Of a stretch of 64,000 nt of DNA, positions 1-11,400 are shown piece after piece (the first letter of the stretch is position 1; the number at the start of each line of letters is the position of its first letter). The translations under genes were made by a program, and so were the position numbers. The DNA comes from Prinia subflava (taxonomy: Eukaryota > Chordata > Aves > Passeriformes > Cisticolidae): NCBI RefSeq assembly GCF_021018805.1, contig NC_086247.1, forward strand, positions 88,644,140 to 88,708,139. Reading direction: 5' to 3'. A model generated the notes under the pieces. It was not told where the DNA came from and made no database searches. It saw nothing but the letters and a program-made list of their open reading frames with translations.

Positions 1-3000
1 GTCTGGGTGTTTTTTTTTCCTCTGGTGAATTTAATCCTTCGTTTTCTCTCTCTGCCAAATGCAAGTGGCAGGTCTAAACAGTATTAGGTAATTGTGGTTG
101 TCATGCTGCAGATTGCACCGTGGAAAAAATTAATTGCTGTTTTTTTGCCCAGGGGTTTGAGCCGTGGTCCCTTCGCCTGCCTGGAACAGCATCGTTTCCC
201 TCCCCGTTGGGGCTGCGTTCCGTGGAGCAGCATGAAAGGGCTCCTGTGCAGCTGCTCTGGGCAAGTGGGCGGGCACCTCATTCAGTAATAACAGCTAATT
301 TATACAGCCGTGAACATCGACGGCTATAAATAAACAGTTCTGACTGACTCTGCATACTTAAAATTAAATGAGAGAGACTGATGGACTGGAAAGGGAAATC
401 TGGTGTAAATGTTGTCAAGGCCAGATCCTTACACAGTGTGTCTCAGTAAAGCCTTTTGAAAAATCACAGGGAAAATGTTGGTTTGTGAGCAGTGACACAT
501 TTTTCTCCTTTCAGGGCTTTGTGGACATGACAGAAAGGAACAAAGCAAATCCAAGATCCCAGCAGTTGTGTTTTGGGGACAGGCATTCCTCTATTGCTTT
601 CCCAAAGTGCATGACGGAATCCAGCTTCTCTCCATACAGGATGTAGCAGGAAGAAGTGCCTCTTCTGAACCCTTTTTAAAGAAACAAATAGCCTCCCCCG
701 TGATTCTCCTCAAAGCCCTGTAGTCCAGCAGCTCAGTCACCACATCAGATCCCAAAGGTTCCCCTGGTATGAGCAGAAGCTGAGGGTGAAGTCTGCCATT
801 TGGCTGCTCTGGTTGGAAGTGGAAAGACTTATCCCGCTGTGCTGGGGCCCACAAGTTTCTGGCAGTGTTCGTACTGGAGTATCAGTACAAAATAAAAGAA
901 TTTAAAAGAAGAGAGGTAGAGACAAAAATACTCAACAAACCTGTACAGGGAGTTTCCATTACTTTCTCCCCTAATTCCCTCCATGTTTTTTCTTCTGTCT
1001 CTCTCTTGAATATATTTCCTTTGACCAGCATCTTTCAGCTTCAACAATACAGGAGGGAGGAGTGTGTTTGTGTGTGGGCATGTGCAATTGCTTGCATTCC
1101 CCTTGCAAAGATAGCTGGAGCGAGTTATCTGGATAAGCTGGGAATTGCTGAATGAATGCACGTCTCTCATTGAGTTCGCTTAGTTTACAGTCTAGGCCTA
1201 GCATGTTAACTTCCCAGATTAGAATTTTTAGCAGGTGCTTAACACATGAGAAGAACAATCTTATGTATACACATTATCTTTTTATTGCTCACAGGCAGCT
1301 TGCAATGTGCTTCATTTTTACTAAGCTCCAGCAGCATTTGAAAGGTGAAAATAACACCCCAGTGAACTGCGTGCACAGTAGCTCTAAGCAAGGGGTTTTG
1401 GCAACGAGGATGGAGTTAGACATTTAAGTACTGCAAGTAGTTTCAAATCCTCTTTGAATGCAGGAATAATAAGAGAGATTTTTCTTTTTCACATTGACCA
1501 TTAAGGAACACTTATGCTACTCTCGGTTTTGCATGTTTATTGGAGTTTGCAAAGCAGATCTCCAGTGTTTTGGATGTTAACAAAATGTTGAGGCTAATAA
1601 CAGAAATCAACTATATTGAGGAAAATTAGTAAACATGTGAATAGAGTGTAATTATATGGCAGGCAGCTTTATGTTAAACAGTGCTTTAAATTAACATGCT
1701 TTCTGTCAAAGCAATCATACAGTCAGTATAATTAGGTTACTTTTGCTGCGAGATTAACTGAAACCAAGAAAAAGGAAGAAACTGTTGCCTTCAGATTTCC
1801 TGTTAAAATGGAAGGGAGATATTAGGCATATTAATATTACAGAAAGTTTCTCGTTAGAAGAACTCGGCTTCATGGTGAACTTTCTGAGCAGACATTTCTA
1901 ATTACAGTGCTTGTTAGCCCAATTTGTTATCTAGCTAGCTTGGAAGTCACAGCACTGTTAAAATTATCTCTCCTCTTAATTTTTTCCAGACTTTATGAAG
2001 GGCAATCCAAACAAGAGCTGGCTTGCATTCACAGGTCTTTTACAGCATGGTGCGAGGCTCATGAGGGAGTGCGTTTACCAGTGACAGCTTTTGACCATGG
2101 ACACATCCTCACGTACTTTGTGCAAGAGATGAGAAATCTGTGTAAACAGATGAACACAATTTTCTCATTCATAGCAGTTGCAGAGTTATCATGAAAGAGG
2201 CAAACGTTTCATATTTTCCACCAGTTTTCCGTATGTCTGATGTCATAATGGCTTCACCAGAAGCTGCAATGCATTGGAGAAAGGATTTATCACAGCTGCA
2301 TTTATTTTCCTCTACTTCATGGCTTCAGCATTCATGGAGAGGTTGTTTGCCTTCAAGAGGAGGATTCACTTGCCTTTCCACTTGTGGTCCAGTATTACTA
2401 TTGAATCTCCTGTTTGGAGACAGAGGAGAAGACATTATTTGGGATGTGAGGGGCAAGGCACAACAGAGAAGTCCTTTCACACATCAGGCGTGAGGAGGAT
2501 GTGAAACTGGCCCCAGCCTCCCAACATCCCCGGGGAACTCTACCCATCTGGGAGTGGGAGTAAACTGCAAGTGCATGTCTTGGACCAGCTGCTAATGTTA
2601 AAGTGCTGCAGAAGTCAAATGAGCCTGGGATGTCCCCAGCAAGTAAAAGATTACTCAGCAACTGAGGAATTATTTGAAATCTGCATGGGCCACACCCATC
2701 GAGAATAATTGTGCCTTGCCAGTGGGAGAAAGTATCTGCCACCAAGCAAACCTAGCTTGTTGTAAGAGTATGTGAAAAGCTTTAAACATAAACCTTGTCT
2801 GGAAGGGCTGCAGATGAGTAATCCCTGCACTTGAGATGTCTGGAGGATCCTCACATGGCTGGGTCAGGACAGCAAAGGACCTATTGATATACCACAGCTT
2901 TCTGAAGCACTGGTTATTGTGCTACTGTGTGGCACCCAGTGTGGCAATAATCAACTGTTTGTGGGTACCTTTTCTAGCACACTGTCTCAGCCTCTCTTCT

Positions 3001-6000
3001 TCCCCTCCAACGATCATTCACTCATGGGAAACTATCCTTTAAATGATCTCTTCTTGTCCAAAGACTTCAGAGGCTCTGAAACACTAATTGCTGTATTGTA
3101 TTGGTGTGTCCTGACCAAACAGATATTTATGGGTGAGGAAAAAATCCAAACTACAAAGAAAAAAATTAGCCTGGCAGGCCAGGACCAGCATGTTAACCAG
3201 AACTTGTTAATGTCTGGCCTCCACTGATGAATTCATAAGCCCTGGTTTGCCAGAGGTTCTGATCCAGTCTGCCTCCAGTGGATCACCAGATAAACTTATC
3301 ACCAAAAATAGGACCTGTGGCAAATAGTGCAGATTTCCTTTACACAGTCAGTCATCTCTGCCTGAGGGATAAACTGCAGCTTTGGGGAGTGACAAATAGG
3401 AAGGACATAAATTTTCCATCACAGGTTTTTGATACAACTAGGGTGAATGAATGAGTCAAAAGTAAATATTCATGTTTAGTTTGCAGACTCTGAGATTTAA
3501 ATCCTGTAAAATCTGAGTTCCATTCATCATTGGCAATATAGTGAAATTATGGATATAAACATTATTTGGTTACTGAAAGGAATAGATAGACTCTGGACCC
3601 TTATTCTTTGTTTTTAAAGGCATGATACAACAAATCCTCTGGAAAGGAATCTCAGTTTAAAAGTCCCTCTTGGATACTGTAGTAACAAAGGGAAGAACCT
3701 GTGTCTTGAGTAATAACTACGTGCATAACATCAGCATTTTAACATTCATACAAAAACTGCTGTTGATTAGCCTGTACCAGTACAAACCCCACACAGTTGC
3801 CCTTCGCATCCCTTTATTTGCCAATCGAGTTTCTGCAATCTCAACAGCTGCTCAGAATAATGACAGCATCAAGAATTCAATCTTATTATAGTATTGCTTT
3901 GTATTGAACAGATTTGTGAGCTGCCACATAGGCTGGATTTCCCAAGGCTACAGGGTATTAAGGGAGCTTGGTTTCAAAAGCCCATAAATACAAAAATAAA
4001 ACTCAGGGAAAATAATCAGTTGTGAAAATATGTTATATGATTCTGGAAAATGCATTGAATGTAAAAGTACTTCAAAAAAAGGAGGAAAAACAGGCTAAAG
4101 AGAAGATTGTTGTTTAACTTTATTTCAGCCTTAGGTAAATATGTTTCAGCAATGACTTCCCAAGATATTTAAGAGCTCATGGAAGATCTGGAAGAACACA
4201 TCCATTTCTGCACTGAGCATGGGAAAGTTTTTCCACCATAACTTTTCTCTTTTTCTTCAGAGCAATGGCTCTTATTCTTGTTGTGCTGCCTTATCCCTTG
4301 CATTATATTATCTTTAATTTTTGTTTTGCCCCTGACAGTGTTCTTCAGCCAGCTTCTGGCCAAAGCTTTCCCTTCTGGAGGACAACAAGCAGCCAGGTGG
4401 GTCTGTTGGAGCTGCTGCCCACTCCAATAATCAGCCTCCTTGCCTCCCCTCTTTCTCTCCCAAAGAGCAGTTCTACCACCTGGGCATTTCTCTGGGAGAG
4501 GCCTTGGGCCCACAAAATCTTGCAAGTGGCTTGCCAGGTTTCCCTCAGGAGGCTTTTCAATCACTGGTGGAGCAAGTAGCTGTTGCTAGCTATAGCTCCT
4601 CTCCAGCTGCATTTCAGAGGATTGAAATGAAGCAGCTGATGAATGTTATTTTGGGTTTTTTTTCAGATGTGTTAGATGGAAGACAAATGAATGTGCTCCA
4701 TCTTCAAATGCTGGTTCAAGATAAGAGACCTCACTTGAGAGGTTGCTCTGTCTGATGTGTAGAACTTTGATCCAAATTTCTCCCAAAGATCTGATTGTCC
4801 CAACAACAGCAAACCCCAAGCAAGCTCTGCTTTGCTTTATTTTTGAGGATTCTGGTTCGACTGGTCGAGGAAACATGAGGTCAGTTGCTTGTGTGATGTT
4901 TTCCACCCATCAGGAATGGGAGAAACTATCACATGGTTCATCTTTGGTACTCAGACCCTGCAGCCAAGTTCTTGGCTGAGGTAAATTTATGGCAGTAAAA
5001 GAATCAGCTCATTGTTCCAAATTATCCTCTTTGGAGTTCCTCTATTGCTCAACATTGTCTTGTACTCTAGAAACTCTGGGATTTAAAACAAAAAGAAGTC
5101 ATTACTGGTACTATTTTCTGTGCCTCTCAGGCTGTGCAGCTGGGTTGCCTTAGTTACCACCAATCCAACTGTGCAAGGGGAGGGAGAGGAGAGGCACATG
5201 AGAGATAATACATTTTTAAAACCTCCAATACTGTATGAAACAGTTTGTCTATAAATAATGAAATGAATTTAGGGTCTGGCATCCTGAAAAGGAAAAAAAA
5301 AAGAGGTTATATTATTCTACAGCCTAGATTTTCCAGCTCTCAGAAATGATGCTGCATCTTTTCGGTCAAGCACGGGACATAGATTTAACACTTACTTGCT
5401 TGAAGCTGGAAGCTGCAATCTATAGACTTTGGAATAAGCTGGAACTAAATATACCTTTAAGTGTGAAAAAGAGTAAATATTAATGTAGCTGGTTTTAGGA
5501 AAAAATAATAATGTCCTGGAGTTCTAAGGGAATGTTGAAAAGCCCATGTGAAGCATGATGTGCTGTGGAACAAGCTTCATTAGCAGCCTACGGTCTGCCA
5601 CAGAATGCAAGCCCAGAAGGGAGCCAGGCTTGCCACTCTGGTGGAGCTGTTTGTTAATTGCTTCTTGCACCTTTGAATAAACACATCTGGGCAAGCGTTC
5701 TTCATCCGAGTGGGAAAGAAATAAAAAGAAGCAACAGGCCGGGATTTTTTTCCTTTGGGGAGAATCCTGGTGCCAGCTGCCCAGTCAGAGAGCTCTGCCT
5801 TGTCAGATCCCAGCAGCATCAGGTCTAATTGTTTGGTGGCTGCAGGTGTTATTAGTCAATGTGTTTTCAGATGTGTCTATAGGAACCTAGTAGATAATTG
5901 CATTAACCTGTAACCTAAACTGCCTTTGGGGAGCAAGGAGGAAGCAAAAGAGAAATCAAAAGTGCCCTTCCATATGCTTTGTCTTTTGGGGGAGGGAGGT

Positions 6001-6075
6001 GGGGGGCAGGGTAGAGAGTATGGAAGGATGAAGAGGTCTGTCCTCTACCACTACTAATTGTTTTGCCCTGTGTGG

Positions 6076-6124
6076 GGGTTGGGTTTTGTTTGGGGTTTTT
6101 TGTGGTTTTGTTTGTTTTGTTTTC
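6076..6124. repeat. T/G-rich low-complexity tract
   Basis: GGGTTTTGTTTGGGG-like sequence running into TTTGTTTTGTTTTC, the same style as the tract at 7.7 kb. Confidence 0.8.
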
Positions 6125-7660
6125 TGCAGGATAATTTCCACTGCATCTTATGCCTTCTTGTGATGGGAAGGAGAGACAGGAAAGGGTAGGATGAAAAAAG
6201 CACCTGGCACCATTTTTGCTGTGGGAACAAAGGTATGTTGGAATCATGTCTTCATTCAGTTTGCAGCTCTTTTTCTTCTGGCATTGCTGAACCAAAAATT
6301 TGTCTCAGTCAGGAATATATTAAAACTCTGGCACACTATAATTTGGAATAGCTTCCCTATGGCTGTGTTTCAAGGCTTATTGGACCTTCATTATTGATAC
6401 CAGCTTAAGGAAGTCCTACTCTTCTCTTGGGTGGACACAGCTGGGAAGTGGATCAAGCAAAACACTTGGCACCAAAATGGGGAACTGTAACTCAAGGAGA
6501 GTGTCTTGCACGTGGATGAAAACACCATGTAATTGTTCAGGCCAGGATTTTGTGGCTCCTTTGAAAAATACCAACTGTGCATGGAGAGGCAGACCTGCCA
6601 CACAGATGAGGCCTCCAGGGATTGCAAGAGCACACCAGATATCAATGGAGAATATTGTATATTGTTTATATGTATACTCTGAGGTTACATTCCTGCTACC
6701 ACAACTGGGGTGCTTTTCAGCTTCTCTGTGTGCACAGTAAAGTTGAGTGCTTGCCCCAGTTTCTTTAGTCAGCTGTTGAATATGCATCTAATTTTTGCAG
6801 TTAATTTGATCTCTGCTTGGCACAACATTTTGTCCAATCAGCCAACACTTTGGAAATCAAATTGTTCTGATTATCGCCAACTTATGCAGCGGGCATACTC
6901 TAGGCCTAAAATTACTAATATGTACTCAATGATGAAAAAACCCTGATACATAGATGCATCAGATATGTCATATAAAGACTTATGCCATCATGTAGTGATG
7001 GTGTGGTCTTTGATTAGTCATAGTTGCTATTTATGTGATGTATATTAAACCAGAGCTAGTGCAGAAAGGCTGAAGATCTGTTTTCATTTACCAGCAATCC
7101 TCATCTCATATAATCTTTATGCAGAATAGATGTGGCCAAAATCTCCAAACATGGACATGTAGAGCAAGCATCTTCTTTGCAAAGGTAGCAAGTGGTGAAG
7201 TTGGTTATTCAGCACATTTGGAAGCCAATCTGCTGCTTTTAGGTAGCTGAGTACGGATGGTGAGAGACTAACTGCAGACACTCTACTTTGGCTTGACAGG
7301 CATGTGAGACTTTGCAAAATGGATCAGGCATCAAATGTTCCCTGAGAACAGAGGGAGGTTGTCTTATTTATTTTCAGAGGTGTTTTTACAGTGTTTTTTC
7401 TTTCATCAGAAAGCTAGTTTAAGGAATTGCAAATGTTCACACATTTGTCCTAAATAAAATACACACGTTTCCCTGACAAACATTTTCATCTTCAAAAATT
7501 CAATCTTGAATGAAAAAGGAGAGGAAAGCAGAAGGCATAACAATGAGAAAAACGATAATAATAGTATCCCATGCCAAACCCCCAAAGGTGTTTCCTCAGT
7601 TCTCTCTTTCTTCCACTTGTTAATTATGCTTTCCTAAACTACTTTTTTTCCCCCTGCAAG

Positions 7661-7765
7661 TTTGTTGGGGTTTTTTGTTTGTTTTTGGGTTTTTTTTGGT
7701 TTTTTTTTGGTTTTTTTTTTTTTTTTGTTTTGTTTTGTTTTGTTTTTTTGTTTTTTTTTTTTTGG
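7661..7765. repeat. T/G-rich low-complexity tract
   Basis: Long T-runs broken by G or GG, including TTTTG repeats at the right end. The open frame with poly-Phe across it is not a gene. Confidence 0.9.
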
Positions 7766-8303
7766 TCACTACTGGTTATACCACTACTAAAGCAGAAGGG
7801 AAATATTCTGACCAGTTTGTAAAACTTTCCAAAGTGCTGTTTTAGTCATGGAGTTGCTGCCTCAGTGCTTTTGCTTGGATACACTAATGCATTCCTGTAA
7901 ATTTGCAGTAAACACTGCTATTCTCCACTCTGACAAACAACATGTGATGCAGGTGTAAGAGTTTTAACCCAAGCCCTGTAGCTTCTCTGGACCTTTCTTT
8001 GAGCAGGAATTCAAAATCCAGTGATTATGCTGGTAAGAGGTGTTTCTTGAGCTAAATTAGAGGAAGCTGGTCCAACCTTTGTCTGGTAGGGTTTGGATCC
8101 TTGCTCCAGCTTGTTCTCTATTTCTTAGCATGTGGGTGGGACCCAGCAATCACTGTCTGACACCCAAATGCCACCACCCCCAGCACCCTCCCCAGTGTAC
8201 TCATGCCCTCTTCCTCTCCCTGCCTGCCTGGGCAAACACAGCAATTCATTTTACGGGTATTTTTTTCATATGCATAGAAGTAATGAAGGAAACTTGGACT
8301 GAC

Positions 8304-8455
8304 CCCATATCATACGGTTGAGGAACTCTCCGAAGTTGTAGAAGGAGACGATGATGGCAAGGCTACCGGCAAAAAAGGCTGCTAGCCCAGGGGGGCTGAA
8401 CAAAGCAAAGAGAGGATATACCCACTCTCCTGTTACAGAATAAATCCACAGGACC
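8304..8455 (-). CDS. ADTRP: ADTRP coding exon 5 (residues 169-220)
   Basis: Acceptor CCTTGCCTAG precedes GGTCCTGTGG. Adding TG from exon 4 gives Trp169, then VLWIYSVTGEWVYP, a second hydrophobic block LAAFFAGSLAIIVSFYNF (about 193-210) and GEFLNRMIW, ending in the first base of codon 220 before a GTCAGT donor. Human ADTRP has ILWLYFETGTWVYP...GEKLNHWKWG at the same positions. The intron would read through for 11 codons (GQSKFPSLLLC then Ile and a stop near 8266), so an unspliced alternative end is possible, but the family pattern calls for one more short exon. GTCAGT is a weaker than average donor. Confidence 0.94.
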
Positions 8456-11400
8456 CTAGGCAAGGAAGGAGAGAAATTACTTTTGGTTAGGACATTCAAT
8501 TAGAAGAGCCACTTCAAAATTTTCAGCTCCTGAGGAGCTGCGTTATCAAAACAGGCTTGATACGGAGAAAATTAGCTCGGCTGTCAATACATCTCCTTGG
8601 CACTTGGGCTATTTGCTGTGAAGCACACTTGAGCCAACGCTAAATTGGATGGGTTTCAGTGCAGGTTGAAATGCACACAGTATTTTGCTGTCACCCTGGT
8701 GGCATTGGCTATTAACAGCAGTAAAAGCACAGTAAAATAGCAAAATGTTCAGGGACAGGGATGTACACTTGGCTATGCTAAGTGAAGCTTACTCAAATAA
8801 GCTCTCACATATGTTTGCTCTTTAGATACAACAGCTTTCCACCACTATCCAGATCCCTAGAGTCTATGGAGACACAGAGCTGTTCCTCCCTGTCTCAATA
8901 CTTCTGCTGTTGACCACTGTTTTGAGGAGTGGAAAGAAGTTTTCGGGAGGTGAGAGGGCAAGGGGAATTATCCAGCACCTTTTGTAAGAGAACGAAAAGA
9001 AGAGGAATAGTTTGGTGGGAAACAGATGTGGCTGCTTCATCCTTTTGTGCCAGAACTGTTTGCAAAGCATGGTTTGGAAAAGAAGGAAAAGGAAGAGGAT
9101 CAATATGCCTGCTTTATAGGGTTTCTTTTCTTCTAATTGTGCCCTTTCTTTTTGCCTTTTTTATTCTGTCAGAAAATATCTTGTAGTGTCTGTCAATTTG
9201 CTCGTTGTTTGCCAATATGTTCATTGTTTATGGCTTATAAGAGTGGTTGGTAGAGAATGCCTGAACTTAAGAATATAAAAGTGATCTTTATCTATTAAGT
9301 ATAGGAAAAAATACTTTTTTGTGAATAAAATTATTTATATTTGTGTTGATTATGTAAAGAATTTAAGAAATAGGGTAAATCTTCACTGTTTGTTATCAGG
9401 ATGTGTCATTTTAACAAGGACAGTACTTCTCTAAAACAAAATTTTGGGTCCAAACGGTCCTAAAAGTTTTAATTCTTTTTAAAAAAGCCATATCTGAGGA
9501 TTATGCCATACTTTCCATCACCAGTGCTAACATGGGAATGCAAAATCCCTATTTTTTTCTGATGGCACCCAGACTGCTATCTTACACTGAATGTCATGAC
9601 TCAAAGAGAAGTGACAAATGGGCTGCCATGCTATCCTGAAACTGTGTCGTGACACTGAGGAATGGGAGAATGCTAAGGAGGAAAAAAAAGGCTAAAAAGA
9701 TGCTTCTTCCTTTCTCAAGTAAAAGAAGGAAGGATTGGAGCATGAAAAGGTGGTTTTGTCTTGCCTGTAAATTAAGATTTACTATCCTCACCTAAGGGAC
9801 AGAGTGGAGAAGTGGAGGGGATAGTAGAGTTGTCTGGACTCAACATGGAAATAGTTAAATGTAGGGACTCATTTTCATGATTCACGATTCTTTCATCTAA
9901 CAACCAGAGCTGTGAAACACCTAAGTAATTAAAATAAAATAAAAACCTGCAGGACAGGCTCCTGAGAGGCTGAGCAGAAACAGTGAAGTCCAGGTGCTAA
10001 GTGGATCCTGTGCGAATGTCAGCATGTGTTCTTCACTGCACAGGGCTCCTCTTTTCATATTGTATCTCCAACAGTAAAACAGAGAGTGACAACCACCTTT
10101 CTTTTATATAATGAGGAACTAGATTATCTTCATGCAATTTGGCCAGCTGGTGTGTATCTCATGAAGCACTCCAGCCTGTACTTTCAAACCCAAATAAATG
10201 ACTGTGCAGGGTGTTCGAAGCCACAGTGACACCCTGCTCAGAGGCAGGTGTCTGGTGAGAGGCATAAGTGGCTGCTCAATTTCTCTGCTGCCTCAGAGGA
10301 ACCAGTCACTCCTCAGCCCATCAGCATTGCAACATGGCAGTGACAGTCCAAGGAGAGGCTTGGAGGAAGGACTCTCTTGCTTGTGAAACATATGGTGCCC
10401 AAATGGGGCTATTAAATCAGCGGGTTGTGGCACCAGCGGTAAAATATGTACGTGTGTTGAGATTTTGGTGCACAGGCCAGAAAATGTTTCTGTTGGTTGA
10501 AAGCTGTTGTCTGTGGTTTGCAGGGAACCACAAAGTGGATGCAAAAAGAAAGCAGGCAGGGGGTTCCTTGCTGATTTGAGAACCATGTTGACATCCTAAT
10601 ATCTTTTATCCAGTCATCAGGGCCCTGGCACACAGGAGACAAGCACTCTAAGGGACCACCTTCCACTCAGGACCCTGGCAACACAGTGCAGCACCAACTC
10701 AAGAAGATACTGAGAGGGCTCAATATGTTGATGCTTGTGTTGATCTTCATCCTTTGGTGTGGATTGAGGTCCTGATATGAGCCATGTCTCCTGAGGGATG
10801 AAATTGCTCAGATGATAGGGATTTTAGGGGAAAGCACGGCTCACATGGCTGTAAGAGTAGTTTGGTCTCAAGGACCTTAAAACCCAAGTGTTGTCATAAG
10901 ACAAGCAAAACAAAGCTGGTGTTAAGCAACTGGGTGAATCAGAACATAGAAAAGGAATTTAGGAAGCCATGGTTGTAATCCTATTAGGCTCTGGGCTGGA
11001 TTAGAATAAATGGTTCCTAATTTGCTTATGTAATGTATCAGTGAAGTCCCCTGTTTCCACAGCCACTCTGATGGGGTTTTGAGTCACTCTAGTGTTTCAT
11101 CTGAACAGTTTATTTTCTATTTCAGATTTTCACTCCCTGGGCTGAAGATGGTCTCTAGCTGACGGTGGAAAGTGGTGAGTATGAATGGGAAGGATGCGTT
11201 TCCTCATAGTTCCAGTGACTTCTCAGAAGTCTTTGCATGAAGACAAGTCACTTCCTTGCTGACCAGTATCCTCTTGTTATACAGGTGTTCTGTATTCTCC
11301 ACCCCAGAGCCTGGATGTTTCCTCAGCTCTGGAAAGTTTTATCACAGCATACCCTGAAATTATACAGCCCCCTTCCTGAGGTGGCATTCCTCTGAGAGCT

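Larger units (their letters stand above)
1..8303. other. ADTRP 3' side: terminal intron and/or 3' flank, no other gene seen
   Basis: This stretch should contain the last ADTRP exon (minus strand), because exon 5 ends in phase 1 without a stop. Frame-compatible acceptors exist at 8051, 7341, 5283 and 3638 and none can be chosen from sequence alone. No TMEM170B coding sequence, the left neighbour in human, was recognised. The open frames here are short and lack family features. T/G-rich low-complexity tracts occur at about 6076-6124 and 7661-7765. Confidence 0.6.

Noticed and set aside
1907..2194. 95-codon plus-strand open frame with a good internal acceptor (TTAATTTTTTCCAG)
   Set aside because: No convincing donor follows and the peptide resembles no family I know.
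7571..7822. Phe-rich open frame on the plus strand
   Set aside because: It is a translation of the T/G-rich low-complexity tract.
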